Shown here: positions 18,645-28,900 of the stretch, piece after piece | How positions within the stretch are numbered: position 1 is the stretch's first letter | Layout: every line of letters begins with the position of its first letter | DNA from: CAVSWT01 sp963731745 | GTDB lineage: Bacteria; Bacteroidota; Ignavibacteria; Ignavibacteriales; Ignavibacteriaceae | Reading direction: 5' to 3' | DNA length: 64,000 bases | NCBI GenBank assembly: GCA_963731745.1 | Contig: CAVSWT010000008.1 | Coordinates: 190,921-254,920 of the forward strand | Notes under the pieces: model-generated | The model's input: only the letters and a program-made list of their open reading frames with translations | The model's database searches: none | Told to the model about the DNA's origin: nothing | Translations under genes and position numbers: made by a program

Positions 18645-20522
18645 ATGAAACTACAAAACTTACTTCTTTCCTTTTTCTTTTTCTCAACTATTTTATTTGC
18701 TAAAACCGGGACAATTTCAGGTTATGTTACAGATGCACAAACCGGAGAAGCTTTGGTTGGAGCCAATATAATTTTAGTTAACACATCAATTGGCGCAGCT
18801 ACTGAGGTTAAAGGATTTTATGAAATAAAAAATGTTCCTGTTGGAATTTATAAATTAAAAGCTTCATTTATCGGCTATCAAAATGCTAGTTATGATTCAA
18901 TTAAAGTTGAAGCCAAAAAAGTTACTAAGTTAGATATTAAATTGTCACCAGGTTCCGTCAATGTTTCCGAAATTTCTATCACCGCGCAAAAGCCTATGCT
19001 TCAAAAAGATGCCACAAATTCAATGAGCATTATTAGCAATGAATCAGTACAGACTCGTCAATATGGTATAAGCGGCGGATATATATCTTCTCAAGACTAT
19101 AATACTGAAGAATATGCATTCATAGATGAAAACAATTTTCATGATGTAATTAAAAGTCCACTCTCAACTTTTTCAATAGATGTGGATGCTGCTTCTTATA
19201 GTAACACTCGAAGATTCTTAATGCAAGGCAGAATACCTCCGAAAGATGCGGTACGTGTTGAAGAATTTATAAATTATTTTGATTATGATTATCCACAGCC
19301 TACTAATGATGTTCCTTTTAATATTATTACCGAATATTCAAAATGTCCTTGGAATGAAGATAACTATCTCGTTCATATAGGATTGAAAGGAAAGGAAATA
19401 AAAAGAGATGAAGATACCAGAAGCAATTTAACTTTTTTAATTGATGTTTCAGGTTCAATGCAGCCACAAAATAAGCTGCCTTTGTTGAAAAGAGCATTTA
19501 AAATGTTAGTCGGACAATTGAATGCTAATGATAGAGTCGCAATTGTAGTTTATGCCGGTGCCGCTGGAATTGTTTTGCCTTCAACAGATGGTTCAGAAAA
19601 AGAAGATATTTTTAATGCAATTAGTAAACTTGAAGCAGGAGGTTCAACTGCAGGCGGGCAAGGAATTATGCTTGCTTATAAAATTGCAAAACAAAATTTT
19701 ATTAAAGGCGGAAACAATCGAGTTATTCTTGCAACTGATGGCGATTTTAATGTTGGTATTTCTAATACTTCCGAGCTCGTTAGATTTCTTGATGAAAAAA
19801 AGAAGGAAGGAATCTTCTTAACTGTGCTTGGCTTTGGTGAAGGAAATATAAAAGATTCACGGCTTGAAGAATTAGCTGATAAAGGAAATGGACAATATGC
19901 ATATATCGATAATATTCTTGAAGCAAAAAAAGTTCTGGTTGATGAAATTGGAGCAACATTATTTACTATTGCAAAAGATGTAAAAATACAAGTTGAATTT
20001 AATCCCGCTAAAATAAAATCTTACCGACTTGTTGGATATGAAAACAGAATGTTGAACAACGAAGATTTTGAAAATGATAAAAAAGATGCCGGTGAAATTG
20101 GTGCAGGACATACTGTAACAGCTTTGTATGAAGTAGTTCCCTTAAAAAATATTGATGACCTCCCGGAAGATTTTAAATTGAAATACCAGGAAATAAAGTT
20201 AAAACAGAGATCAGAAAATTCTAATGAAATATTAACAGTAAACATCCGCTATAAAAAGCCGGATGAAGATGTAAGCAAATTAATTTCAAAAGCAATTGTT
20301 GATAGGCCAGTTGAATTAAACAAAGCATCAAACAATTTTAGATTTTCTGCTGCAGTTGCTCAGTTTGGAATGCTGTTAAGAGATTCGGAATTTAAGGGTG
20401 AAGCTACTTATAATAAAACCAAAAAACTTGCAAAAAATTCTATTGGAAAAGATAAGTATGGTTATCGTGCAGAGTTTTTAAGATTGGTCGATTTGGCTTC
20501 AAATCTATCGCAAAATAATTAG
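18645..20522 (+). CDS. secreted VWA-domain protein, YfbK-like, with CarboxypepD_reg-like domain
   Basis: 625 residues. A signal peptide (about 1-19) is followed by a CarboxypepD_reg-like beta domain (TISGYVTDAQTGEALVGANI to about residue 105). Next comes the YfbK N-terminal region (NNFHDVIKSPLSTFSIDVD, AVRVEEFINYFDYDYP), a von Willebrand A domain with the MIDAS motif DVSGSM near residue 266, and a C-terminal DUF3520-like region. It is probably an envelope protein binding a partner through the metal-dependent VWA site; the role is not known. GGGAG precedes the ATG. Confidence 0.88.
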   Translation: MKLQNLLLSFFFFSTILFAKTGTISGYVTDAQTGEALVGANIILVNTSIGAATEVKGFYEIKNVPVGIYKLKASFIGYQNASYDSIKVEAKKVTKLDIKLSPGSVNVSEISITAQKPMLQKDATNSMSIISNESVQTRQYGISGGYISSQDYNTEEYAFIDENNFHDVIKSPLSTFSIDVDAASYSNTRRFLMQGRIPPKDAVRVEEFINYFDYDYPQPTNDVPFNIITEYSKCPWNEDNYLVHIGLKGKEIKRDEDTRSNLTFLIDVSGSMQPQNKLPLLKRAFKMLVGQLNANDRVAIVVYAGAAGIVLPSTDGSEKEDIFNAISKLEAGGSTAGGQGIMLAYKIAKQNFIKGGNNRVILATDGDFNVGISNTSELVRFLDEKKKEGIFLTVLGFGEGNIKDSRLEELADKGNGQYAYIDNILEAKKVLVDEIGATLFTIAKDVKIQVEFNPAKIKSYRLVGYENRMLNNEDFENDKKDAGEIGAGHTVTALYEVVPLKNIDDLPEDFKLKYQEIKLKQRSENSNEILTVNIRYKKPDEDVSKLISKAIVDRPVELNKASNNFRFSAAVAQFGMLLRDSEFKGEATYNKTKKLAKNSIGKDKYGYRAEFLRLVDLASNLSQNN

Positions 20523-20547
20523 AATTTTATTATTCGAAATAAAGTAG

Positions 20548-21285
20548 TTACAAAATTTTTGCTTTAACAATTATTCCAATAAAAATTGAAAGTAAGGATG
20601 AAAGGAGAGTTCCGATCAGAACATATTCAGCGAACTCTCTTTTATCCAATTCTTTAAATCTTGTAAATCCTTTTGCAGCTATTATAAACCCGATTGCGCC
20701 AAATTGGCCAACAAAAACAAAAAAGAAAATTAAAATTCTTTCCAACATTCCAATTACACGTCCGGCATTATACTCTCTTTCATCGAGTACATAATTATTT
20801 TCATCTTCATTTTGTTTTGGAAGCAGTTTAAAAATTTCAAAGAAAAATCTTATTATAAAATTCACTTCATTTAAAAGAAACAAAACTGCAGACATAATTA
20901 TTATGATTGAAGAGAAATGCTCAATTTTAGAAATGAAGGGAAAGGTCAAATTTATATTTTGGATATATTCAAAAAGGCTTGTATTGAATTCCAATTTAAA
21001 AAATGAGGATGAAAAAATAACCGCTATGATAATTAAAATTATAAGACTTAAAAATCTAAAACCATTTAATGTTTTCTTTTTGTTTTCAACATAATAGAAG
21101 AGAGTATTTAAGCCAATTAAAATTATAATTAAAAGAATTAGTCTTGATGTTAAATTAAATATGAAAAGCGGGATTACCTGGATCAATAAAATTGAAATCA
21201 ACTTATTTATTGTAATAGGTGCATCTCTAAATAAAAAAAATAGCCGGGAAAACATTATTACACTTATTAAATAATAAAATTGCAT
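20548..21285 (-). CDS. DUF3307-like membrane protein
   Basis: 245 residues, mostly hydrophobic, with about seven predicted membrane helices. The C-terminal part (ERILIFFFVFVGQFGAIGFIIAAKGFTRFKEL followed by FAEYVLIGTLLS) resembles DUF3307 family membrane proteins. It starts 1 base after the stop of the SatD-family gene, so the two are translationally coupled. No enzymatic motif is visible. Confidence 0.7.
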   Translation of the reverse strand: MQFYYLISVIMFSRLFFLFRDAPITINKLISILLIQVIPLFIFNLTSRLILLIIILIGLNTLFYYVENKKKTLNGFRFLSLIILIIIAVIFSSSFFKLEFNTSLFEYIQNINLTFPFISKIEHFSSIIIIMSAVLFLLNEVNFIIRFFFEIFKLLPKQNEDENNYVLDEREYNAGRVIGMLERILIFFFVFVGQFGAIGFIIAAKGFTRFKELDKREFAEYVLIGTLLSSLLSIFIGIIVKAKIL

Positions 21286-21286
21286 T

Positions 21287-21919
21287 TTAGTTTCTCTTTA
21301 CAAATTCATTTATGTTTTTTTCAATTTCAGTTGTAAGATTAACAATTATATCCAACGCTCCGGCAGTTATATTTTTGTACACTGCCTGGTTACTTATTTT
21401 AAGTTTCTTTGAAATTTCTTTGGCGCTAAATCCTTCATACATCATAATTAAAATTGCAATTCTTGTTGCTTTCCAGTTATAAGATTGATGAGAAATTAAA
21501 AACAGGCTCTGCTGAATTAAATGAAGATCATATTTATCATCTGCTTCCGAATAGTTAAAGATAAAATCCGATTGCTTTAAATCTTCTAATCCTTTTCTAG
21601 CAAAATAAAAAGCCGGCCCGTCCATGCCTATTGCCTGCTCTTTATTTATTTTTGTGGAAATTTCTCCTGACGCGATGGAATATCTTGATTTTTCAGGAAA
21701 TAAGGCGGCACTTATTTGCCAGATATTTTTAAATAAATTTTCTGCTGAATTATATACTGCCTGGAATTCATCGCCAAGTGTAATAGTAAAAGGAGAAATT
21801 ATGTTTTTGTTTGATGAATTGATTTTTTTAAAAACTTCATTCAGTTTTTTCTGAACTGCAGCTCTATTTTTAATTTTCTTTGAAGCAATGATATCACTGA
21901 TTAAAACAATTTTGTTCAT
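21287..21919 (-). CDS. SatD-family protein with C-terminal HTH
   Basis: 210 residues. The opening VLISDIIASKKIKNR and the segment FTITLGDEFQAVY match the SatD family, named from the Streptococcus mutans acid-tolerance locus. Residues about 150-190 (RIAILIMMYEGFSAKEISKKLKISNQAVYKNI) form a sigma-region-4-like helix-turn-helix, which suggests DNA binding. It is paired with the DUF3307-like membrane gene directly downstream. The molecular function is not known. Confidence 0.75.
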   Translation of the reverse strand: MNKIVLISDIIASKKIKNRAAVQKKLNEVFKKINSSNKNIISPFTITLGDEFQAVYNSAENLFKNIWQISAALFPEKSRYSIASGEISTKINKEQAIGMDGPAFYFARKGLEDLKQSDFIFNYSEADDKYDLHLIQQSLFLISHQSYNWKATRIAILIMMYEGFSAKEISKKLKISNQAVYKNITAGALDIIVNLTTEIEKNINEFVKRN

Positions 21920-21975
21920 TAGGAATACTTGATTGTTTGATTTTAGGCAAAGTTAATAAGCCAGGAATTAAGAAT

Positions 21976-22049
21976 CAACCAAATTGGTTGTTTTTATAAT
22001 TTTCAACCATTATGGTTAAAAAATTAGCTTTCAACTAATTCAGTTGAAA
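21976..22049. repeat. cluster of three short palindromes
   Basis: Between pdxJ and the SatD gene lie three related small palindromes: CAACCAAATTGGTTG (21976-21990, perfect 7-base arms), TTTCAACCATTATGGTTAAA (22001-22020, one mismatch), and TTTCAACT/AGTTGAAA (22029-22036 and 22042-22049, perfect 8-base arms). A fourth half-site CAACCA follows just before the pdxJ stop. They share the core TTCAACYA and could be regulator sites or a short dispersed repeat. Confidence 0.6.
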
Positions 22050-22058
22050 AGATAATAT

Positions 22059-22769
22059 TCAACCAATCAGACTAATCATTTCACGAACAGCTTCTTTTAA
22101 GCCGTTAAATACTGCACGTGCAATAACAGCATGACCAATGCTTACTTCATCAATATCGGTAAGCTCTCTAAATATTTTAATGTTTTGATAATCAAGCCCA
22201 TGGCCGGCATTAACTCCAAGGCCAAGTTTTTTTGCTTGTTTTGCAGCAAGTCTTATTTTTTCGAGTTCGTCAAATTTCTCTTCTTCAGTTATTAGATTTG
22301 CAAAAACTCCTGTGTGAATTTCAATAAAATCAGCTTCAATTTCTGCGGCCGCATCTATCTGATTTATATCAGGTTCAATAAAAAGTGAAACTTCAATATC
22401 AGAATTATGCAATTCTTTAATTGTATCTCTTAAATGAGAAACGCTGTCAATTACGCTAATACCTCCTTCGGTAGTAAGCTCTTGCCTTTTCTCAGGAACA
22501 ATAGTGGCTAGCTCAGGGCCAATATCACAAGCTATTTTAATTATCTCTTCTGTTGCGGCCATTTCAAGGTCAAGCTTTGTAGTGATCAGCTCCCTTAAAA
22601 GTCGAACATCTTTTTCATTTATATGCCTGCGGTCTTCCCTAAGGTGGCAAACAATTCCATCAGCGCCGGCTTGTTCTGCAATTAAGGCTGCTGTAACAGG
22701 ATCAGGCTGGTTCTCTCCCCTTGCATTTCTTATTGTTGCGATGTGATCAATATTTAATGCAAATCTCAT
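22059..22769 (-). CDS. pdxJ: pyridoxine 5'-phosphate synthase
   Basis: 236 residues, the usual PdxJ length. It condenses 1-deoxy-xylulose 5-phosphate with 3-amino-2-oxopropyl phosphate in vitamin B6 synthesis. Family signatures are NIDHIATIRNARG at the N terminus, QAGADGIVCHLREDRRHI, DLEMAATEE, FIEPD and the C-terminal VNAGHGLDYQNI and SIGHAVIARAVF. An AGGA ribosome site precedes the ATG. It lies 10 bases after the CPBP protease gene and is probably co-transcribed with it. Confidence 0.95.
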   Translation of the reverse strand: MRFALNIDHIATIRNARGENQPDPVTAALIAEQAGADGIVCHLREDRRHINEKDVRLLRELITTKLDLEMAATEEIIKIACDIGPELATIVPEKRQELTTEGGISVIDSVSHLRDTIKELHNSDIEVSLFIEPDINQIDAAAEIEADFIEIHTGVFANLITEEEKFDELEKIRLAAKQAKKLGLGVNAGHGLDYQNIKIFRELTDIDEVSIGHAVIARAVFNGLKEAVREMISLIG

Positions 22770-22779
22770 AATTATATTC

Positions 22780-23568
22780 CTAAAAAAATTCTTTTAATAT
22801 ATTAATTAAAGAAGAAATGCCAACGCCGTAGTCATTAGCTCTGTAACGTAAAGACGAAATTAAATCGATACTAAACATAACACTCATGTGAGTAATAACG
22901 CAATAATAAATTGAACGTGTTCTTAAAGCTAAAATTCCTAAAGCTATTCCGCCTAAAATTGCACCAAAGGTTTCCGGAGCGGGCTTTCCATTATGTAAAA
23001 TTAAAAATGGAATCATCTGTATAAGTACTGCATAGAAACCAAATTTTGCTTCAAGCCCAAAAAGCATGAAACCGCGCCATATAAATTCCCATGAAAACAT
23101 GTAAATAAACATTCCACTTTCAAAAATCAAAAATATTATCCAGGAATTTCTTGCATCGGGAAGATGCGGGTAAGTATTGCTGAATTGCGCAGTTGAAGAA
23201 AAAAACCAAACAAGCGGAATCATTACTGCTACGAATAATAAAGAAATTTTTAATCCAATTTTATAATCACCAGTTTTTAATCCGTAATCAGTTAACTTTT
23301 CTTTTAATAAAAATTTGATAATTAATATTCCAAGAACAAAGAATGTAATAAAATCCCCTATGAACCAATAAAGATATTCAATTAAATAAACGTTAGGTTC
23401 AAATTGCAAATCATTATAAAAATTGATTCGAAAAAATCTGCGGGAAGTATAGTACCAGGAAATTGTCTGCAGTACTGCTACGGACAGAAAAATTATTATC
23501 ACTTTTTTATCTAAAGTTTTAATAATTCTAAACAAGCTTTTAAGTTCATTAAATATAGAACTTGCCAT
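22780..23568 (-). CDS. CPBP-family intramembrane protease (Rce1/Abi-like)
   Basis: 262 residues with about seven hydrophobic segments. The region SWEFIWRGFMLFGLE corresponds to CPBP motif 1 (normally EExxxR), and IPFLILHNGKP and VITHMSVMF carry the expected histidines of motifs 2 and 3. The first glutamate of motif 1 is replaced by tryptophan here; the second glutamate and the arginine are kept. The substrate is unknown. It is divergent from groES. Confidence 0.75.
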   Translation of the reverse strand: MASSIFNELKSLFRIIKTLDKKVIIIFLSVAVLQTISWYYTSRRFFRINFYNDLQFEPNVYLIEYLYWFIGDFITFFVLGILIIKFLLKEKLTDYGLKTGDYKIGLKISLLFVAVMIPLVWFFSSTAQFSNTYPHLPDARNSWIIFLIFESGMFIYMFSWEFIWRGFMLFGLEAKFGFYAVLIQMIPFLILHNGKPAPETFGAILGGIALGILALRTRSIYYCVITHMSVMFSIDLISSLRYRANDYGVGISSLINILKEFF

Positions 23569-23689
23569 CAGCCTAACTTTCTTGGGAAAACAAATATTAA
23601 ATTGAAATAAAAGCGCAATTACAAAATAATTTTTATGCTAGTTATATCCAATCTTAACATTTAAATAATAACGATATTGATAGAAAATG

Positions 23690-23718
23690 TTGACAAAATT
23701 ATTACTTCGCTGTATATT
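23690..23718 (+). promoter_or_regulatory. groESL promoter, sigma-70/sigma-A type
   Basis: TTGACA (23690-23695) and TATATT (23713-23718) are separated by exactly 17 bases, a near-consensus vegetative promoter. The -10 box overlaps the left arm of the CIRCE operator, so repressor binding would block RNA polymerase directly. Confidence 0.85.
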
Positions 23719-23743
23719 AGCACTCGCTTTTTGAGAGTGCTAA
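23717..23743 (+). promoter_or_regulatory. CIRCE operator (HrcA site)
   Basis: A perfect CIRCE element: TTAGCACTC, nine-base spacer, GAGTGCTAA. It is the binding site of the heat-shock repressor HrcA, 57 bases upstream of the groES start. hrcA itself is not in the window. Confidence 0.97.
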
Positions 23744-23800
23744 TAAAATTCTAAAAAACCTTAATTATAATTAAAAATCAAATAATATTTGGAGGACAAA

Positions 23801-24097
23801 ATGTCTAAAATAAATCTAAAGCCTTTGGCTGACAGAGTTATAGTAAAGCCAATGGAAGCAGAAGAAACCACGAAAGGCGGAATCATTCTTCCGGATACTG
23901 CAAAAGAAAAACCGATTGAAGGAACTATTGTTGCTGCCGGGCCGGGCAAAACATCTGATGATGGTAAATTAGTTAAGCTCGAAGTTAAAGTTGGCGATAA
24001 AGTACTTTACGGAAAATACAGCGGTACTGAAGTTACAGTTGAAGGTGTAGAATATTTAATAATGAGAGAAAGCGACATCTTCGCGATAGTCGGTTAA
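23801..24097 (+). CDS. groES: co-chaperonin GroES
   Basis: 98 residues from the ATG at 23801, which sits 5 bases after a GGAGG ribosome site; an in-frame TTG 12 bases further up is not needed. The protein forms the heptameric lid of GroEL. Conserved features are LKPLADRVIVKP at the N terminus, the mobile loop EETTKGGIILPDTAKEKP, VGDKVLYGKYSGTEV and the terminal ILF-type MRESDIFAIV. It is the first gene of groES-groEL under CIRCE control. Confidence 0.97.
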   Translation: MSKINLKPLADRVIVKPMEAEETTKGGIILPDTAKEKPIEGTIVAAGPGKTSDDGKLVKLEVKVGDKVLYGKYSGTEVTVEGVEYLIMRESDIFAIVG

Positions 24098-24135
24098 TAA
24101 AAATTAGAAAATAAAATATATTGGAGGAATAAATT

Positions 24136-25776
24136 ATGTCATCTAAATTAATTGAATTTGACAGCGAAGCACGTTCAAAACTTAAAAAAGGTGTGGACAA
24201 ATTAGCTAATGCTGTAAAAGTTACACTAGGCCCTAAAGGTCGTAATGTAGTTTTAGAAAAAAAATTCGGTTCACCAACTGTTACTAAAGATGGTGTATCC
24301 GTTGCAAAAGAAATTGAACTAGAAGATGCTGTGGAAAATATGGGCGCACAAATGGTTCGAGAAGTTGCTTCAAAAACAAGTGATGTTGCTGGAGATGGAA
24401 CAACAACAGCAACTGTTCTTGCCCAAGCATTATATAGAGAGGGATTAAAAAACGTTACTGCAGGCGCTAATCCTATGGACTTAAAAAGAGGTGTTGACTT
24501 AGCAGTAAGTAAAGTTGTTGAACATTTAAAATCTGTAAGCCGAGATGTTGAAGGAAGAAATGAGATTGCACAGGTTGGAGCAATTTCAGCTAACAACGAT
24601 AAATCGATCGGAGATTTGATTGCAGATGCTATGGATAAAGTAGGTAAAGACGGCGTTATCACTGTAGAAGAAGCAAAAGGAACAGAAACTGGTCTTGATG
24701 TTGTTGAAGGTATGCAATTTGACCGCGGTTATCTTTCACCATATTTTGTTACCAATACCGAATCTATGGAAGCTGAATTAGAAGATCCTTATATCTTAAT
24801 TCATGATAAAAAGATCTCTGCAATGAAAGATCTTTTACCTGTTCTTGAAAAAGTTGCTCAGCAAGGTAAGGGATTATTAATTATATCTGAAGATCTTGAA
24901 GGTGAAGCTTTAGCTACTTTAGTTGTTAATAAAATCCGTGGAACTTTAAAAGTAGCTGCTGTTAAAGCTCCTGGCTTTGGTGATAGAAGAAAAGCGATGC
25001 TTGAAGATATCGCAGTTTTAACCGGCGGAACTGTAATCTCAGAGGAAAGAGGGTTCAAATTAGAGAACGCAACTATTTCTTACCTTGGAACAGCAAAGAA
25101 AGTTGTAATTGATAAAGACAATACAACAATAGTTGAAGGTTCAGGAAAAACAGATGATATCAAGAAAAGAATAAATGAAATCAAAGCTCAAATCGATAAA
25201 ACAACTTCTGATTACGACAAAGAAAAATTACAGGAACGATTAGCAAAACTTTCCGGCGGAGTTGCAGTCTTAAAAATCGGCGCTTCAACAGAAGTTGAAA
25301 TGAAAGAGAAAAAAGCACGCGTTGAAGATGCCTTACATGCCACTCGCGCTGCAGTTGAAGAAGGTATAGTTGCTGGCGGCGGCGTAGCATTTGTAAGAGC
25401 AATTGCTATTCTTGATAAAGTAAAAGGTGAAAATGCCGATCAAACAACAGGTGTTAAATTAGTACAAAAAGCTCTTGAAGAACCTTTGAGACAAATTGTT
25501 AGCAATGCAGGAATTGAAGGATCTGTTGTACTCCAAAAAGTTAAAGACGGAAAAGATGATTTTGGATTTAATGCTGCTACAGAAACTTATGAAAATCTCA
25601 TCAAAGCCGGCGTAATTGATCCTACTAAAGTTACAAGAACTGCATTAGAAAATGCTGCTTCTGTTGCTTCATTGTTAATTACTACCGAAGCTGTGGTTTA
25701 TGAGAAAAAAGAAAAAGAAGCTCCAATGCCTCCAATGCCTGGCGGCGGCATGGGTGATATGGGCGGAATGTACTAA
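24136..25776 (+). CDS. groEL: chaperonin GroEL
   Basis: 546 residues. It is the ATP-driven folding chamber that acts with GroES. Visible signatures include VTLGPKGRNVVLEKKFGSPTVTKDGVSVAKEI, the ATPase motif GDGTTTATVLAQ, and AAVEEGIVAGGGVAF. The C terminus ends in the typical Gly-Met tail PGGGMGDMGGMY. GGAGG precedes the ATG. A strong terminator follows 32 bases after the stop. Confidence 0.98.
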   Translation: MSSKLIEFDSEARSKLKKGVDKLANAVKVTLGPKGRNVVLEKKFGSPTVTKDGVSVAKEIELEDAVENMGAQMVREVASKTSDVAGDGTTTATVLAQALYREGLKNVTAGANPMDLKRGVDLAVSKVVEHLKSVSRDVEGRNEIAQVGAISANNDKSIGDLIADAMDKVGKDGVITVEEAKGTETGLDVVEGMQFDRGYLSPYFVTNTESMEAELEDPYILIHDKKISAMKDLLPVLEKVAQQGKGLLIISEDLEGEALATLVVNKIRGTLKVAAVKAPGFGDRRKAMLEDIAVLTGGTVISEERGFKLENATISYLGTAKKVVIDKDNTTIVEGSGKTDDIKKRINEIKAQIDKTTSDYDKEKLQERLAKLSGGVAVLKIGASTEVEMKEKKARVEDALHATRAAVEEGIVAGGGVAFVRAIAILDKVKGENADQTTGVKLVQKALEEPLRQIVSNAGIEGSVVLQKVKDGKDDFGFNAATETYENLIKAGVIDPTKVTRTALENAASVASLLITTEAVVYEKKEKEAPMPPMPGGGMGDMGGMY

Positions 25777-25807
25777 TAAACATTCTAAGCTGTCTAATCG
25801 AAAGATT

Positions 25808-25836
25808 AAAAGGCGGGAAATTATCCCGCCTTTTTT
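25808..25836 (+). terminator. Rho-independent terminator after groEL
   Basis: A perfect 11-base stem (25808-25818 with 25824-25834; core AAGGCGGG/CCCGCCTT), a five-base loop, and a T tract that runs through 25836. It ends the groESL transcript. Confidence 0.93.
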
Positions 25837-25932
25837 ATTGATGCAAAAAATTTACCCTTCGAACATCTTCATAGCTAAATTAAGATTTATTATATTGTTT
25901 AACGTTGATTTTTTAAATTGGAGAATTATAGT

Positions 25933-28900
25933 TTGACCAACGAAGAATTTGACGAACTACTGGAAGAAGTAGACTCCCATTTGAACAATGGGCGATTTAA
26001 AATGGCTTTGACGGCAGCAAATAAGGTTTATGATCAAAAACCTTATGATGCAAACGCAATAATATATCTTGCATGGGCAAATCTTGAGAATGGAAATTTA
26101 AATCAAGCTTTAGAACTATCCAATTTAGCTGTTCAAATTAGCGACGATGATATTACTTCCAAATTATATCGCGGCTATTTTTTAATGCGAATGAGCATTT
26201 ATGAAGGGGCATTATCCGATCTAACGTATGTTATCAATAATAACACAGATAAACTTAAATGGGCCTATCTAAATAAAGCCAGAGCTTTAGCTGGATTAGA
26301 AAGATATTTTGAGGGATTGGAAGAAATCGAAAAAGCTCTTGAAATCAATTCTGAAGAAAATTTATTTAAGAAATTGACGTATGTAAAAGGATTATTTAAG
26401 ATAGTGCTTGGCTATGATGATGATGTATTCAAAGTTGAAAAATCAGAAATTAAATCCTTCCTGCCATTCGCAGAATCAGCTTTTAAAGAAAAAGAATTCT
26501 GGTTTACACATTGGGCTGCAAACCAAATTATTAATAATCAAGATTTAACTCATGAACATCAGCATGCAAAGCTATTAGAACTAGAAACATTAGCATCAAT
26601 GTTTCAGATAAGAGCTGCTTCTGCTAAAATTTCAGAATACAGAGATGATTTAGCTGATAATTTCAGATTCCAAAATATCTGCAGCAAAATTAATTCATTT
26701 TCAAGCTTAGAAAATTTTTCCATCGAAGGCAGAAATGAACTGGACAAAATGTATTCGCTAACTTCAAATTCCGGATTAAAAATTTTTGAGAACAAACTAT
26801 TTAAAATCTATACCGCAAAGACTTTTGATTACTTAGAATTTTTACAGACTGAAAAGAAAGTCTTTCTTCTTCAATTCAACACTGAAATGATTCGCTACAT
26901 TGGGGTTGAAGTTAGTATTGACAATCCATTCTTTGGAAATAAAGATATGATTGTTGAAGGATCAATTGTATGGTATTTGAATGGAGATGAGATTGGAACT
27001 CATCCATTTAGTTTAGAATTAATCAAAGAAGAGAAAGTTGTAAAATTTGTTGAAAGCTGGGGTTCCGATTCCAAAGGCTTTTGGAAAAGTGGAACAGGCT
27101 ACGTTGATGTTTATCTTGACTTCTATAAAGTATGTTCAAGTTCATTTATGATTGGCGATTATGAAATTATCAATTTTGAAGAGGATGAAAATTTCGCGGC
27201 TAAAACTGAAAAAATTAAATCTCACCCGGGCAGTTCTCAAACTGTTTTTCAAGCAAGTAAAAATGAAGCCGAAAATCATAGTATAGATGACTTGCTTTCT
27301 ATTTTAAATAGTTATGTTGGACTAGACAGTATAAAACAACCGTTGAAAGATTTTGTTGACTATCTGAAATTTTTGAATGAAAGAAAAAAATTAGGATTAA
27401 AAACTCAAGAACAAATTTCATTTCATTGCGTTTTTCTTGGCAATCCCGGCACCGGCAAAACAACCGTTGCGCGTCTCTTAGGCAAAATATTAAAAGAAAT
27501 TGAATTTGTTAAAAGCGGTCACGTAATTGAAGTTGACCGATCCATGTTGGTTGGGCAATATGTGGGAGAAACCGCGCAGAAAACCGATAAAATAATTAAA
27601 GAAGCGATTGGTGGAATTTTATTTATTGATGAAGCATATACTCTAAAAAAAGAAGGCAGCGGCCAAGACTTTGGCCAAGAAGCTATTGATCTTCTATTAA
27701 AAAGAATGGAAGACGAATCAAATAATTTTGTGGTTATTACCGCCGGTTATCCCGAGGAAATGAATAACTTCATTAATTCTAATCCGGGATTAAAATCAAG
27801 ATTCACACATTTCTTTGAGTTTGATGATTATAATCCGGATGAACTAGTAGTAATATTCAAACAATTTGCCGCCAAGGAAGACTATTCAATTACTGACGAT
27901 GCGGCTGAATTGTTAAAAAAAGAATTCACTCAATTATATCGTAAACGGGATAAATCTTTTGGTAATGCGCGACTTGTAAAAAATCTTTTTAATGATGCTA
28001 AAATTCAATTGGGGAAACGATATTTAAAATTAAAGGGAACAGACAAATCAAAAGATAAAATGACTACAATTACGTTAGAAGACATTGCCGCGGTTATTGA
28101 TTCTTCTAAGTCCAAATTGTTTGATCTAGAAATTGATGAAGCACTTTTATCAAAAGCGCTTGCAAAATTAAATAATATGATCGGATTGGAATTAGTTAAA
28201 AAAGAAATTAATGAAATTGTTAAGCTTGCTAGACTTCACAAAGAAGGTGATGATAATTTACAGGAATTATTTTCTTCACACTTTCTATTCATGGGAAATC
28301 CTGGGACTGGTAAAACTACTGTAGCCAGGTTATTTAGTGAAATCTATTCTGCACTCGGTATTCTTCCCAAAGGCCATTTAATCGAAACAGACAGACAAGG
28401 TTTAGTCGGAAGTTATGTTGGACAAACGGCTCAAAAAACCAGTACTATCATTGATAAATCAATTGGAGGAACGCTATTTATAGATGAAGCATATTCACTT
28501 GTAAAAAAAGGGCATTCAAGTGAATCTGATTTTGGTGCGGAAGCTATAGATACATTATTAAAAAGAATGGAAGATGACCGGGGGAAATTTATTGTTATAG
28601 CTGCTGGTTATACAGATGAAATGAATAACTTCATAAATAGTAATCCGGGACTTGAATCTAGATTTTCAAAAAAATTATTTTTTGAAGATTATTCACCTCA
28701 AGAATTATTAACAATTACCACAAATTACTTTAGTGAAAAATCATATTCTTTAGATGATGAGGCTAAGGAGCAATTGTTAAATTATTTTATTTCCGTTTAT
28801 AAAAATCGCGGTAAAAATTTTGGGAATGCTCGGCTTGTAAGATCTTTAGTTGAAGATAGTATAAAAAATCATTTTTTACAGTTAGCCGACAATGTAAATT

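Noticed and set aside
24033..24662. 209-residue minus-strand frame opposite groES/groEL
   Set aside because: It is antisense to strongly conserved groEL and has no own signature.
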